NCBI GenBank assembly: GCA_014380155.1
Contig: JACMKJ010000254.1
Location: 1 to 6,858, forward strand
Length of the DNA: 6,858 nt
Source: Rhizobacter sp.
GTDB lineage: Bacteria > Pseudomonadota > Gammaproteobacteria > Burkholderiales > Burkholderiaceae_C
Reading direction: 5' to 3'
Below the pieces are notes generated by a model. That model was not told the origin of the DNA and ran no database searches. It saw only the letters and a program-made list of their open reading frames with translations. Positions 1 through 5,631 of the stretch are shown here, piece after piece. Position 1 is the stretch's first letter; each line of letters begins with the position of its first letter. Position numbers and translations under genes: made by a program.

Positions 1-1
1 C

Positions 2-781
2 GCCGGTTTCACGGTCAACACCTACCCCTACTACGACCCCAAGACCGGCGGCGTGAAGTTCGCCGAGATGCTGGCCGCCATGAAGGCCCTGCCCGAGCAG
101 AGCATCGTGCTGCTGCACGCCTGCTGCCACAACCCGACCGGTGTCGACCTCACGCGTGACCAGTGGGCCGAGTTGATCCCGGTGATTCAGCAACGCAAGC
201 TCCTGCCCTATGTCGACATCGCCTACCAGGGCTTTGGTGACGGCATCGAAGAAGACGCGTTTGCGCTGCGCGCGCTGGCCGAGGCGGGTGTGAGCTTCTT
301 TTGCGCCAGCTCGTTCTCCAAGAGCTTCTCGCTCTACGGCGAGCGGTGCGGTGGCTTGAGCGTGGTGTGCCCGAGCAAGGCCGAGGCCGATCTGGTGCTG
401 GGACAGCTGAAAGCCACCATCCGCAAGAACTACAGCAGCCCGCCCACCCACGGCGGCCAGATCGTCGCGCGGGTGTTGCAGACCCCCGCGCTCTGCGACC
501 AGTGGGCCGGCGAGCTGAACACGATGCGCGTGCGCATCAAGGCCATGCGCGAGAAGTTGCACGCCGTCCTCAGCGCCAAGCTGCCGGGTCGCGACTTCGG
601 CTACTTCCTGACGCAGCGCGGCATGTTCAGCTACACCGGGCTGTCGCCCGAGCAGGTCGACACACTGCGCGAAGAACACGCGGTGTACCTGGTGCGCTCG
701 GGGCGAATGTGCGTGGCGGGGCTGAACTCGTCGAACGTCGAGGCCACCGCCGTTGCGATGGCCGCTGTGCTGAACCGCTAA
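2..781 (+). CDS. tyrB: Aromatic/aspartate amino acid aminotransferase (TyrB-like), 5'-truncated
   Basis: This is the C-terminal 259 residues of a class I (fold type I) PLP-dependent aminotransferase. The reading frame is open from base 2 to TAA, so the true start lies upstream. Family members are about 400 residues, so roughly 140 are missing. Within the fragment I see the CCHNPTG motif (about residues 41-47, cofactor-contacting Asn), D72 and Y75 of the DIAYQGF segment, the SSFSKSFSLYGER motif (K107 as the PLP-linked lysine, R115 on the phosphate) and a C-terminal SGRMCVAGLN segment whose Arg binds the substrate carboxylate. The family moves amino groups between aspartate or aromatic amino acids and 2-oxo acids in the cytoplasm. 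The GMFSYTGL and SGRMCVAGLN segments look more like E. coli TyrB than AspC, hence the symbol, but specificity is inferred. Its stop overlaps the stop of the opposing glycosylase gene. Confidence 0.93.
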   Translation, partial: AGFTVNTYPYYDPKTGGVKFAEMLAAMKALPEQSIVLLHACCHNPTGVDLTRDQWAELIPVIQQRKLLPYVDIAYQGFGDGIEEDAFALRALAEAGVSFFCASSFSKSFSLYGERCGGLSVVCPSKAEADLVLGQLKATIRKNYSSPPTHGGQIVARVLQTPALCDQWAGELNTMRVRIKAMREKLHAVLSAKLPGRDFGYFLTQRGMFSYTGLSPEQVDTLREEHAVYLVRSGRMCVAGLNSSNVEATAVAMAAVLNR

Positions 782-1659
782 CCCAGCTCGTCGATGTTCT
801 TCGGCCAACTCTTGTGCAGCAAGGTCGACAGTGCGCGGTCGGCCAGCAGCTTGCCGCCGGTCTGGCAACGGGCGCAGTAGTTGGTTTCGTTGTCGGCGTA
901 GACGATGCGTTGCACTGGCGTCTGGCACACTGGGCAGGGCAGGCCGTAGCGGCCGTGCACGGCCATCTCGGGGTGGAAAGCAGTGACCTTTTGTGGCCAG
1001 TCGCCGGCCTCGGCGCGCAGGCGGTCGGTCCATTCCTGCATCACCGCCTGGGTGGCGTCGAGCAGCGTGGCGATCTGATCGGGCTTCAGGTTCTTCGACA
1101 ACTGCACCGGCGACAGTTTTGCGCGAAACAGGATCTCGTCGGAGTAGGTGTTGCCGATGCCGCTGAAGAGGCGCGGGTCGGTCAGCAGCTTCTTCAAGGT
1201 GTGGTTCTCTCGCTGCAGGCGCTCGGTGAAGCGGGCCAGGTCGGCGCCCATCACGTCGATGCCGCCAGGGTCCATCGCTTCGAGTGCCGCGCGATCGGCC
1301 AGCACATGCAACGAAGCCCGCCGCTTGCTGCCCGCTTCGGTCAACACCACACCGCCGTGCGCGAATTCAAACAACGCAAGTGAAATCTTGCCCGGTGGTT
1401 TACCCCCCGGCAGCAGCCAGCGCAAACGACCGGCGACCATCAGGTGGATGACAAGGAAGAGCCCGTTCTCGAGCGCCAGCACGACTCGCTTGCCGAGGCG
1501 CTCGACGCCGACCACTTTTTGACCTTCGGCCAGCGTGAGCGGTGGCAATGCGGTTCGCAGCAAAAACGGGTTGAGCACCCGCACACGCTGCAATACCTGG
1601 CCTTGCACCTTGTCGGCCAGGCGTTCGATGTAGACCGTGATGTCGGGCAGCTCCGGCAT
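778..1659 (-). CDS. Fpg/Nei-family DNA glycosylase (formamidopyrimidine-DNA glycosylase-like, PELPDI subfamily)
   Basis: A complete 293-residue base-excision-repair glycosylase, slightly longer than E. coli MutM/Fpg (269). Fpg enzymes remove oxidised purines and nick the AP site through the N-terminal proline. Visible here are MPELP (Pro2 nucleophile, Glu3), K57 in RLGKRVV at the place of the Fpg lysine, the helix-two-turn-helix signature GIGNTYSDEILF (167-178) and a C-terminal zinc finger with C242, C245, C262 and C265. Two positions depart from textbook Fpg. The arginine five residues before the third zinc cysteine is Asn257, and the HLGMSG loop carrying the intercalating Met reads HLMVAG (72-77). 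From memory, PELPDI plus YADNETNYCARCQ marks a separate subfamily present in several phyla, so I give no mutM symbol. The ATG at 1659 is set by the PELP motif, which must be N-terminal. I see no Shine-Dalgarno sequence before it. The gene lies downstream of csp on the same strand, beyond a terminator. Confidence 0.92.
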   Translation of the reverse strand: MPELPDITVYIERLADKVQGQVLQRVRVLNPFLLRTALPPLTLAEGQKVVGVERLGKRVVLALENGLFLVIHLMVAGRLRWLLPGGKPPGKISLALFEFAHGGVVLTEAGSKRRASLHVLADRAALEAMDPGGIDVMGADLARFTERLQRENHTLKKLLTDPRLFSGIGNTYSDEILFRAKLSPVQLSKNLKPDQIATLLDATQAVMQEWTDRLRAEAGDWPQKVTAFHPEMAVHGRYGLPCPVCQTPVQRIVYADNETNYCARCQTGGKLLADRALSTLLHKSWPKNIDELG

Positions 1660-1669
1660 CAGCGCAGTT

Positions 1670-1689
1670 TGCCAGCGGGGCGGCTGGCA
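1670..1689 (-). promoter_or_regulatory. Hairpin in the glycosylase gene leader
   Basis: A perfect inverted repeat: TGCCAGC (1670-1676), a six-base spacer, then GCTGGCA (1683-1689). Read on the minus strand, it folds just after the csp terminator T-tract and ends 10 bases before the glycosylase ATG. It has no T-tract of its own, so it is not an intrinsic terminator. It could affect ribosome access or mRNA stability. The structure is seen in the sequence; any role is inference. Confidence 0.4.
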
Positions 1690-1695
1690 CTGACG

Positions 1696-1724
1696 AAAAA
1701 AAACGCGGCCGAGGCCGCGTTTTT
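1696..1724 (-). terminator. Rho-independent terminator downstream of csp
   Basis: GC stem CGCGGC (1704-1709) with GCCGCG (1714-1719) and loop 1710-1713. The flanking A-tract (1696-1703) and T-tract (1720-1724) extend it. Read on the minus strand, the stem is followed by eight T residues, a strong intrinsic terminator starting 30 bases after the csp stop. On the plus strand the tail is five T, so it could also work weakly in that direction. It separates csp from the glycosylase gene. Confidence 0.9.
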
Positions 1725-1754
1725 CAGCAGGGCGACGAATCGCCCGCGGGCCGT

Positions 1755-1964
1755 TCAGACCGGGCGAATGTTCGCTGCTTGCAGGCCTTTTTCGCCTTGC
1801 TTGACTTCGAACTCGACCTTTTGGTTTTCGGTCAGGGTCTTGAAGCCGGAGCCGGCGATGTCACGGAAATGGGCGAACAGGTCAGCGCCGCCTGCGTCTT
1901 GAGCAATGAAGCCGTAGCCCTTGCTCTCGTTGAACCATTTCACGGTACCGGTTTGCGTCGTCAT
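1755..1964 (-). CDS. CspA-family cold-shock protein (single CSD domain)
   Basis: A complete 69-residue protein that is a single cold-shock domain, the usual size for the family. These small cytoplasmic OB-fold proteins bind single-stranded RNA or DNA and melt mRNA secondary structure. The start reads [19 protein letters not shown], with RNP1 as KGYGFI (about residues 15-20) and RNP2 as DLFAHF (about 29-34). The DLFAHF form is common in betaproteobacterial Csps, where E. coli CspA has VFVHF. The ATG at 1964 was chosen because family members begin a few residues before GTVKWF. A TTG-started 18-codon extension (from 2018) has no family support. A weak purine-rich GGAAA lies about 9 bases upstream. 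The gene is monocistronic or nearly so, closed by the terminator at 1696-1724 and divergent from prfC. Which Csp paralogue this is, and whether it is truly cold-induced, cannot be read from sequence. Confidence 0.95.
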   Translation of the reverse strand: MTTQTGTVKWFNESKGYGFIAQDAGGADLFAHFRDIAGSGFKTLTENQKVEFEVKQGEKGLQAANIRPV

Positions 1965-1993
1965 GATGCGTTTCCAAAATATAAAAATGGTGA

Positions 1994-2007
1994 GGAGCAC
2001 ATGCTCC
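1994..2007 (-). promoter_or_regulatory. Inverted repeat in the csp leader
   Basis: GGAGCA (1994-1999), two bases, TGCTCC (2002-2007): a perfect 6+6 repeat, realistically a 5-bp stem with a four-base loop in RNA. It lies about 30-43 bases upstream of the csp ATG, next to an AT-rich stretch (about 1972-1988) that stands out in this GC-rich DNA. Cold-shock mRNAs often have structured leaders, so this could be part of a temperature-sensitive 5' UTR, or an operator. I found no convincing csp -35/-10 pair, so whether it is transcribed is unknown. Confidence 0.35.
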
Positions 2008-2157
2008 GCACGCAGCAACTCTCAAGAAACGATCAAAGGGATTTCTAACGGAAACCGCACCGGAACCGGGCAGCACGAACGAGATCACTAACACCACTGT
2101 CTTGCGTAACTGTGCCGGGAATGTACCCGACAAGTGCCGATTCGACTAATACCCCTG

Positions 2158-2186
2158 TGCACAGGCCACGACACGCCGTCGATAAT
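2158..2186 (+). promoter_or_regulatory. Putative sigma70-type promoter of prfC
   Basis: A -35-like TGCACA (2158-2163, 4 of 6 matches to TTGACA), an exact 17-base spacer and GATAAT (2181-2186, 5 of 6 matches to TATAAT). The predicted transcript starts near 2193 and leaves a leader of about 39 bases before the prfC ATG. The call rests on consensus matching by eye only. Confidence 0.5.
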
Positions 2187-2192
2187 CGACGG
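2176..2192. promoter_or_regulatory. Perfect inverted repeat over the prfC -10 region (possible operator)
   Basis: CCGTCGAT (2176-2183), one central A, ATCGACGG (2185-2192): 8-base arms with perfect symmetry, followed by TTTT. It contains the whole putative -10 hexamer, the usual place for a repressor site. The alternative is a hairpin (6-bp stem, 5-base loop, four T) that could act as a weak terminator for transcription entering from upstream. The symmetry is certain; the function is inferred. Confidence 0.5.
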
Positions 2193-2231
2193 TTTTCACG
2201 AGGTGGCGCGCCCTGTCTGCGCCGCACATGC

Positions 2232-3878
2232 ATGTCCGAGCTGACCCCCCAGGTGCGCCGCCGCCGCACTTTTGCCATCATTTCCCACCCCGACGCCGGC
2301 AAGACCACGCTGACCGAAAAGCTGCTGCTGTTCTCGGGCGCGATCCAGATCGCCGGTTCGGTGAAAGCGCGCAAGGCCACGCGCCATGCCACCTCTGACT
2401 GGATGGAGATTGAAAAGCAGCGCGGCATCTCGGTCGCCTCCAGCGTGATGCAGATGGAATACCGCGACTGCGTCATCAACCTGCTCGACACCCCCGGCCA
2501 CCAGGACTTCTCGGAAGACACCTACCGTGTGTTGACCGCGGTCGATGCCGCGCTGATGGTGATCGACGCCGCCAACGGCGTGGAGCCGCAGACCCGCCGC
2601 CTGCTGCAGGTCTGCCGAGCCCGCAACACGCCCATCCTCACCTTCGTCAACAAGATGGATCGCGAGGTGCAGGAGCCGCTGACACTCATGGACGAGATCG
2701 AGCGCGAGCTGGGCATGAGCGTGGTGCCGTTTACCTGGCCGGTGGGCATGGGCAAGCAATTCCATGGCGTGATGGATTTGCGCGAAGAGCAGATGCGGGT
2801 GTTCAGCCCCGGCGAAGACCGGGTCGCCGGCAAGAACGACAACGGCGACGAGATCCTGGCCGGCTTGCACAACCCGGCGTACGCAGAACGCTTCGGCATG
2901 CAATACGAGCAGGCGCAAGGCGAGATCGAGCTGGTGCGCGAAGCCGCGCCCGCGTTCGACGAGGCCGAGTTCCTGGCCGGCCGCCAGACGCCGATGTTCT
3001 TCGGCTCGGCGGTCAACAATTTCGGTGTGCAAGAGGTGCTCGACGCCCTGGTCGACCTGGCGCCTTCGCCGAGCGAGCGCGCGGCCATCCAGCGGGTGGT
3101 GCAGCCCGACGAGGCCAAGATGACCGGCGTGGTCTTCAAGATCCAGGCCAACATGGACCCGGCGCACCGCGACCGCATCGCCTTCGTGCGTGTGGCCAGC
3201 GGCCACTTCAAGCGCGGCATGCGATTGAAGGTGACACGTTCGGGCAAAGAGCTGCGGCCCAACACGGTGGTGAGCTTTCTCTCGCAGCGGCGCGAGCTGC
3301 TCGACGAGGCGTTCGCCGGCGACATCATCGGCATCCCGAACCACGGCGTTCTCCAGTTGGGCGACACGCTGACCGAAGGCGAGGCCCTGCAGTACACCGG
3401 CCTGCCGTTTTTTGCGCCGGAAATGTTTCGCAGCGTCGAAGTGGCCGACCCGCTGCGCACCAAGCAGCTGCGGGCGGGCCTCACGCAGTTGGGTGAAGAG
3501 GGCGCGATCCAGGTGTTTCGCCCGGTGGCGGGCACGGTGCTGCTGCTCGGTGCCGTCGGCCAATTGCAGTTCGAAGTGGTGGCACACCGCCTGGAACACG
3601 AGTACGGCGTCAAGGCGCGCATCATGCCGGCGCGCTACAACGTGGCGCGCTGGGTCACCTGCGAAACCGGCGACGGCGCGGCGGCCGATGAGCGCGAGCT
3701 GAAGCGCTTCATCGATGGCAACGCCCACCGCGTGGCGCTCGACGCGGTCGACGCCGCCTGCGTGCTGCTCGAATACGCCGGCGAGCTGCGCGCGATGCAG
3801 GAGAACTGGCCCAAGATCAAGTTCCACGCGCTGCGCGAGCACGCCGGGCTGGTGTTCCAGAAACAACTCGAAGGCTGA
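2232..3878 (+). CDS. prfC: Peptide chain release factor 3 (RF3)
   Basis: A complete 548-residue translational GTPase (E. coli RF3 is 529). RF3 binds the ribosome after peptide release and uses GTP to eject RF1/RF2; it also helps quality control after mismatched decoding. The G-domain motifs are all present: G1 SHPDAGKTT (18-26), G2 RGIS (64-67), G3 DTPGH (86-90), G4 NKMD (140-143) and G5 GSA near 258-260. Downstream come RF3-typical segments: GVVFKIQANMDPAHRDR in domain II (about 299-315), NHGVLQLGDT (370-379) and the domain III stretch EEGAIQVFRP...GAVGQLQFEVV (422-450). The frame is open up to an ATG at 2112, but the 40 extra residues match nothing in the family, and the putative promoter lies inside that stretch. 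I therefore chose the ATG at 2232. It lacks a close Shine-Dalgarno; GAGGTGG (2200-2206) lies about 25 bases upstream, farther than usual. The gene is divergent from csp and appears to be its own transcription unit. Confidence 0.97.
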   Translation: MSELTPQVRRRRTFAIISHPDAGKTTLTEKLLLFSGAIQIAGSVKARKATRHATSDWMEIEKQRGISVASSVMQMEYRDCVINLLDTPGHQDFSEDTYRVLTAVDAALMVIDAANGVEPQTRRLLQVCRARNTPILTFVNKMDREVQEPLTLMDEIERELGMSVVPFTWPVGMGKQFHGVMDLREEQMRVFSPGEDRVAGKNDNGDEILAGLHNPAYAERFGMQYEQAQGEIELVREAAPAFDEAEFLAGRQTPMFFGSAVNNFGVQEVLDALVDLAPSPSERAAIQRVVQPDEAKMTGVVFKIQANMDPAHRDRIAFVRVASGHFKRGMRLKVTRSGKELRPNTVVSFLSQRRELLDEAFAGDIIGIPNHGVLQLGDTLTEGEALQYTGLPFFAPEMFRSVEVADPLRTKQLRAGLTQLGEEGAIQVFRPVAGTVLLLGAVGQLQFEVVAHRLEHEYGVKARIMPARYNVARWVTCETGDGAAADERELKRFIDGNAHRVALDAVDAACVLLEYAGELRAMQENWPKIKFHALREHAGLVFQKQLEG

Positions 3879-4084
3879 GACAGAGCCCCAGTCGCTGCGC
3901 TCCTGCCCCCGACGGGCGCCGCCTGGCAGCCCGGCAAAGCCGGCTGCGCGGGCGTTGCTTGATCGACGCCGCTTCGCGGTGCGTCTGAAGTACTTGGCGC
4001 CGGTGCCCTGGCGTTTCGTCGCCGCACGATTGCGGCCAAGCCGCTTCGCCGGCACAGTGGCGCCACCCGTCACCGGAGCCCGCC
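3879..4084 (+). other. Hairpin-rich GC-rich spacer after prfC
   Basis: I see no gene in this spacer. It contains several small inverted repeats: CAGCCCGGC/GCCGGCTG with one bulged C (3927-3946), GACGC/GCGTC (3965-3969 with 3981-3985) enclosing CGC/GCG, GCGGC/GCCGC (4032-4036 with 4040-4044) and the palindrome GTGGCGCCAC (4057-4066). The decamer GCCGCTTCGC occurs twice (3968-3977 and 4040-4049). None has a T-tract, so no intrinsic terminator for prfC is visible; Rho-dependent ending or 3'-end protection is possible. GGAG at 4075-4078 is the ribosome binding site of the next gene. Confidence 0.45.
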
Positions 4085-4537
4085 ATGCTTGTGAAGTCTC
4101 TGTTTGCCTACGCCCATTTCATCGCCGCCTTTGGCGTCGTGGCCACGCTGTTTTTCGAATGGTTCACCTTCAGCAAGGCACCCACGGCCACCGAGGCGAA
4201 ACGCCTCGCGCTGGCCGACCGCTGGTATGGGCTCTTTGCCGCGTTGGTGCTGGTGGCGGGTTTTGTTCGCGCCTATGCGTATGAAAAAGGCTTCGAGTTC
4301 TATCTGTCCAACCCCTTCTTCCACCTGAAGGTCACGCTGTTCGTGCTGATCGGCCTGTTGTCGATCTACCCGACCATCCGCTTTGCCCGCTGGCGCCCCG
4401 ACATCCAGGCCGGCCACGCACCGGTGGTGAGCGAGGCGCAGTACAAGCTGATCTCACGCCTGCTGTCCGCGCAGATGGTCTTGCTCATGCTGGTGCTGTT
4501 GTCGGCTTCGCTGATGGCCAATGCGGTGGGGCGTTGA
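4085..4537 (+). CDS. DUF2214-family inner-membrane protein
   Basis: A complete 150-residue integral membrane protein with about four hydrophobic helices (roughly residues 4-26, 47-64, 79-98 and 125-147). It resembles DUF2214 as I recall it: a DRWYGL segment (45-50) at the start of helix 2, then GFVRAY, then an EKGFEFYLSNPFFHLK loop (67-82) leading into helix 3, and a YPTIRFARWRPD segment after it. Function is unknown for the family. The conserved Asp-Trp, Arg and Tyr/Asn/Phe loop residues may bind a ligand or cofactor, but that is speculation. The start is supported by GGAG ending 6 bases before the ATG. The gene follows prfC after a long spacer and precedes the nucleosidase-like gene by 53 bases on the same strand. 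Co-transcription with either neighbour is possible but not shown, and no link to nucleoside metabolism is evident. Confidence 0.85.
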   Translation: MLVKSLFAYAHFIAAFGVVATLFFEWFTFSKAPTATEAKRLALADRWYGLFAALVLVAGFVRAYAYEKGFEFYLSNPFFHLKVTLFVLIGLLSIYPTIRFARWRPDIQAGHAPVVSEAQYKLISRLLSAQMVLLMLVLLSASLMANAVGR

Positions 4538-4563
4538 CGCAAGGCACGGCGGTTGCATACGCT
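4534..4563 (+). promoter_or_regulatory. Weak candidate promoter before the nucleosidase-like gene
   Basis: TTGACG (4534-4539, 5 of 6 matches to the -35 consensus) overlaps the stop codon of the DUF2214 gene. An 18-base spacer and TACGCT (4558-4563, 3 of 6 matches to the -10 consensus) follow. The -10 is poor, so this is only a candidate for separate transcription of the exported pair downstream. Confidence 0.25.
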
Positions 4564-4590
4564 GCAGACTCACATTGACTGGAGCCTTGC

Positions 4591-5631
4591 ATGAGAGGTT
4601 TGTTGCTGGCCTTGGCGGCCACCCTGCTGTGCTCGTCTGCCGGGGCCGAGACCCCTTCCCGCCGCTGCCTGAGCGAATGCACGCCGCGCATCGGCATCGT
4701 GTCGGCCTTCGGTGCCGAGGCCGACATCCTGCTCGCGCAGACCACCGCCAAACGGGTGCACGTGATCAACGGCAAGACCTTCACCGCCGGCGTGTTGCGT
4801 GGCAGCCGGGTGGTGATCGTGCTCAGCGGCGTGAGCATGATCAACTCGGCTCTGGTCACGCAGACACTCCTTGATCACTTCCGCATCCAGCGGCTGATCA
4901 TGAGCGGCATCGCCGGGGGCATCAACCCGGCGCATCACGTCGGTGACGTGACGGTGCCCGACCGCTGGGCCATGCCGATGGAGGTCTACTGGAACGCCGA
5001 CTCCAGCGTGCCAGCGGCCTGCGGCGCAGCGGCCGATGTGAGCTGCCTCGGCCTGAAGCTCGCGAGCGGCCCCGATGGCAAGCCGCTGCCCCCGTTCGTG
5101 CTGCCGGGCGGGCCCACCGGGCTCTTCATGCGCGAGAACTACGTGCTCAACGCGGTCAATGCCCCCAAGGGCGAGTTCCGCTTCGACTACCCGGTCGATG
5201 CGGCCATGCTGGCGGTGGCGCGCGGCCTCTCGCCGAAGCTCGAACGCTGCGGCCCGCGCGCCAAGTTGCCTTCGGGCGAGACCGACCCCAAGCAGTGTGT
5301 GAGCCAGCAGCCCCGGCTCATCGTCGGCGGGCGCGGTGTCTCGGGCACCGCCTTTCTGGCCAACCCGCATTACCGCGCTTATCTGTATGAGCACCTGCAG
5401 GCTGAAACGGTCGAGATGGAGACTGCCGCGCTCGCCCACGTGGCTTACAGCAACGGCGTGCCCTACATCGCGTTTCGCAGCCTGAGTGACCTGGCCGGCG
5501 CGACCGAATTCAACACCGACGTGGCCGCACTCTTCTCGAGCGGGCTGGCCGAAGCGAACGAGGCCGCCGTCACGCTCGCGTTCCTCGAAGCCTGGAAGAA
5601 ACACACCGCCACGCGAAAGGCCAAGCCATGA
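4591..5631 (+). CDS. Exported nucleoside phosphorylase-superfamily protein (MTA/SAH nucleosidase-like)
   Basis: A complete 346-residue protein with a Sec signal peptide (hydrophobic 3-13, likely cleavage after AGA at about 17-19), so probably periplasmic. The mature part has the PNP/UDP phosphorylase pattern and aligns by eye with E. coli MTA/SAH nucleosidase. GIVSAFGAEAD puts E43 at the place of catalytic Glu12, SGVSMINSA (79-87) matches SGIGKVAAA, and SGIAGGINP (105-113) with VGDVTVPD (117-124) matches the base/ribose segment. GVSGTAF (249-255), VEMET (274-278; E275 and E277 match Glu172/Glu174) and RSLSD (296-300; D300 matches catalytic Asp197) complete the pattern. The likely reaction is cleavage of a purine N-glycosidic bond outside the cytoplasm; the substrate is unknown. 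An insert at about 130-245 makes it roughly 100 residues longer than cytoplasmic MTAN. Six mature cysteines (26/30, 144/152, 220/236) sit in close pairs, fitting disulfides. GGAG at 4581-4584 supports the start. The stop overlaps the next start (ATGA), implying coupled translation. Confidence 0.88.
   Translation: MRGLLLALAATLLCSSAGAETPSRRCLSECTPRIGIVSAFGAEADILLAQTTAKRVHVINGKTFTAGVLRGSRVVIVLSGVSMINSALVTQTLLDHFRIQRLIMSGIAGGINPAHHVGDVTVPDRWAMPMEVYWNADSSVPAACGAAADVSCLGLKLASGPDGKPLPPFVLPGGPTGLFMRENYVLNAVNAPKGEFRFDYPVDAAMLAVARGLSPKLERCGPRAKLPSGETDPKQCVSQQPRLIVGGRGVSGTAFLANPHYRAYLYEHLQAETVEMETAALAHVAYSNGVPYIAFRSLSDLAGATEFNTDVAALFSSGLAEANEAAVTLAFLEAWKKHTATRKAKP

Noticed and set aside
301..1383. A 360-codon plus-strand open frame crossing the aminotransferase and glycosylase genes
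   Set aside because: It spans two well-identified genes in another frame and strand, has no ribosome binding site and has low-complexity Arg/Ala/His composition.
1965..2018. An 18-codon upstream extension of the cold-shock protein starting at TTG
   Set aside because: Single-domain Csps begin directly before GTVKWF. The extension starts at TTG, is hydrophobic and odd, and overlaps the leader hairpin.
2112..2231. A 40-residue N-terminal extension of RF3 from the ATG at 2112
   Set aside because: RF3 proteins start about a dozen residues before the AIISHPDAGKTT motif. The extension contains the putative promoter and inverted repeat and has no family similarity.
2196..4073. A 625-codon open frame on the minus strand, antisense to prfC
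   Set aside because: prfC on the other strand is certain from its full set of GTPase motifs. The antisense translation is rich in His, Arg, Ala and Gln without recognisable domains, as expected from GC-biased third positions.
3715..4284. A 189-codon frame running from prfC through the spacer into the DUF2214 gene
   Set aside because: It overlaps two real genes out of frame and its Arg/Pro/Ser-rich translation has no motifs. It is a composition artefact.
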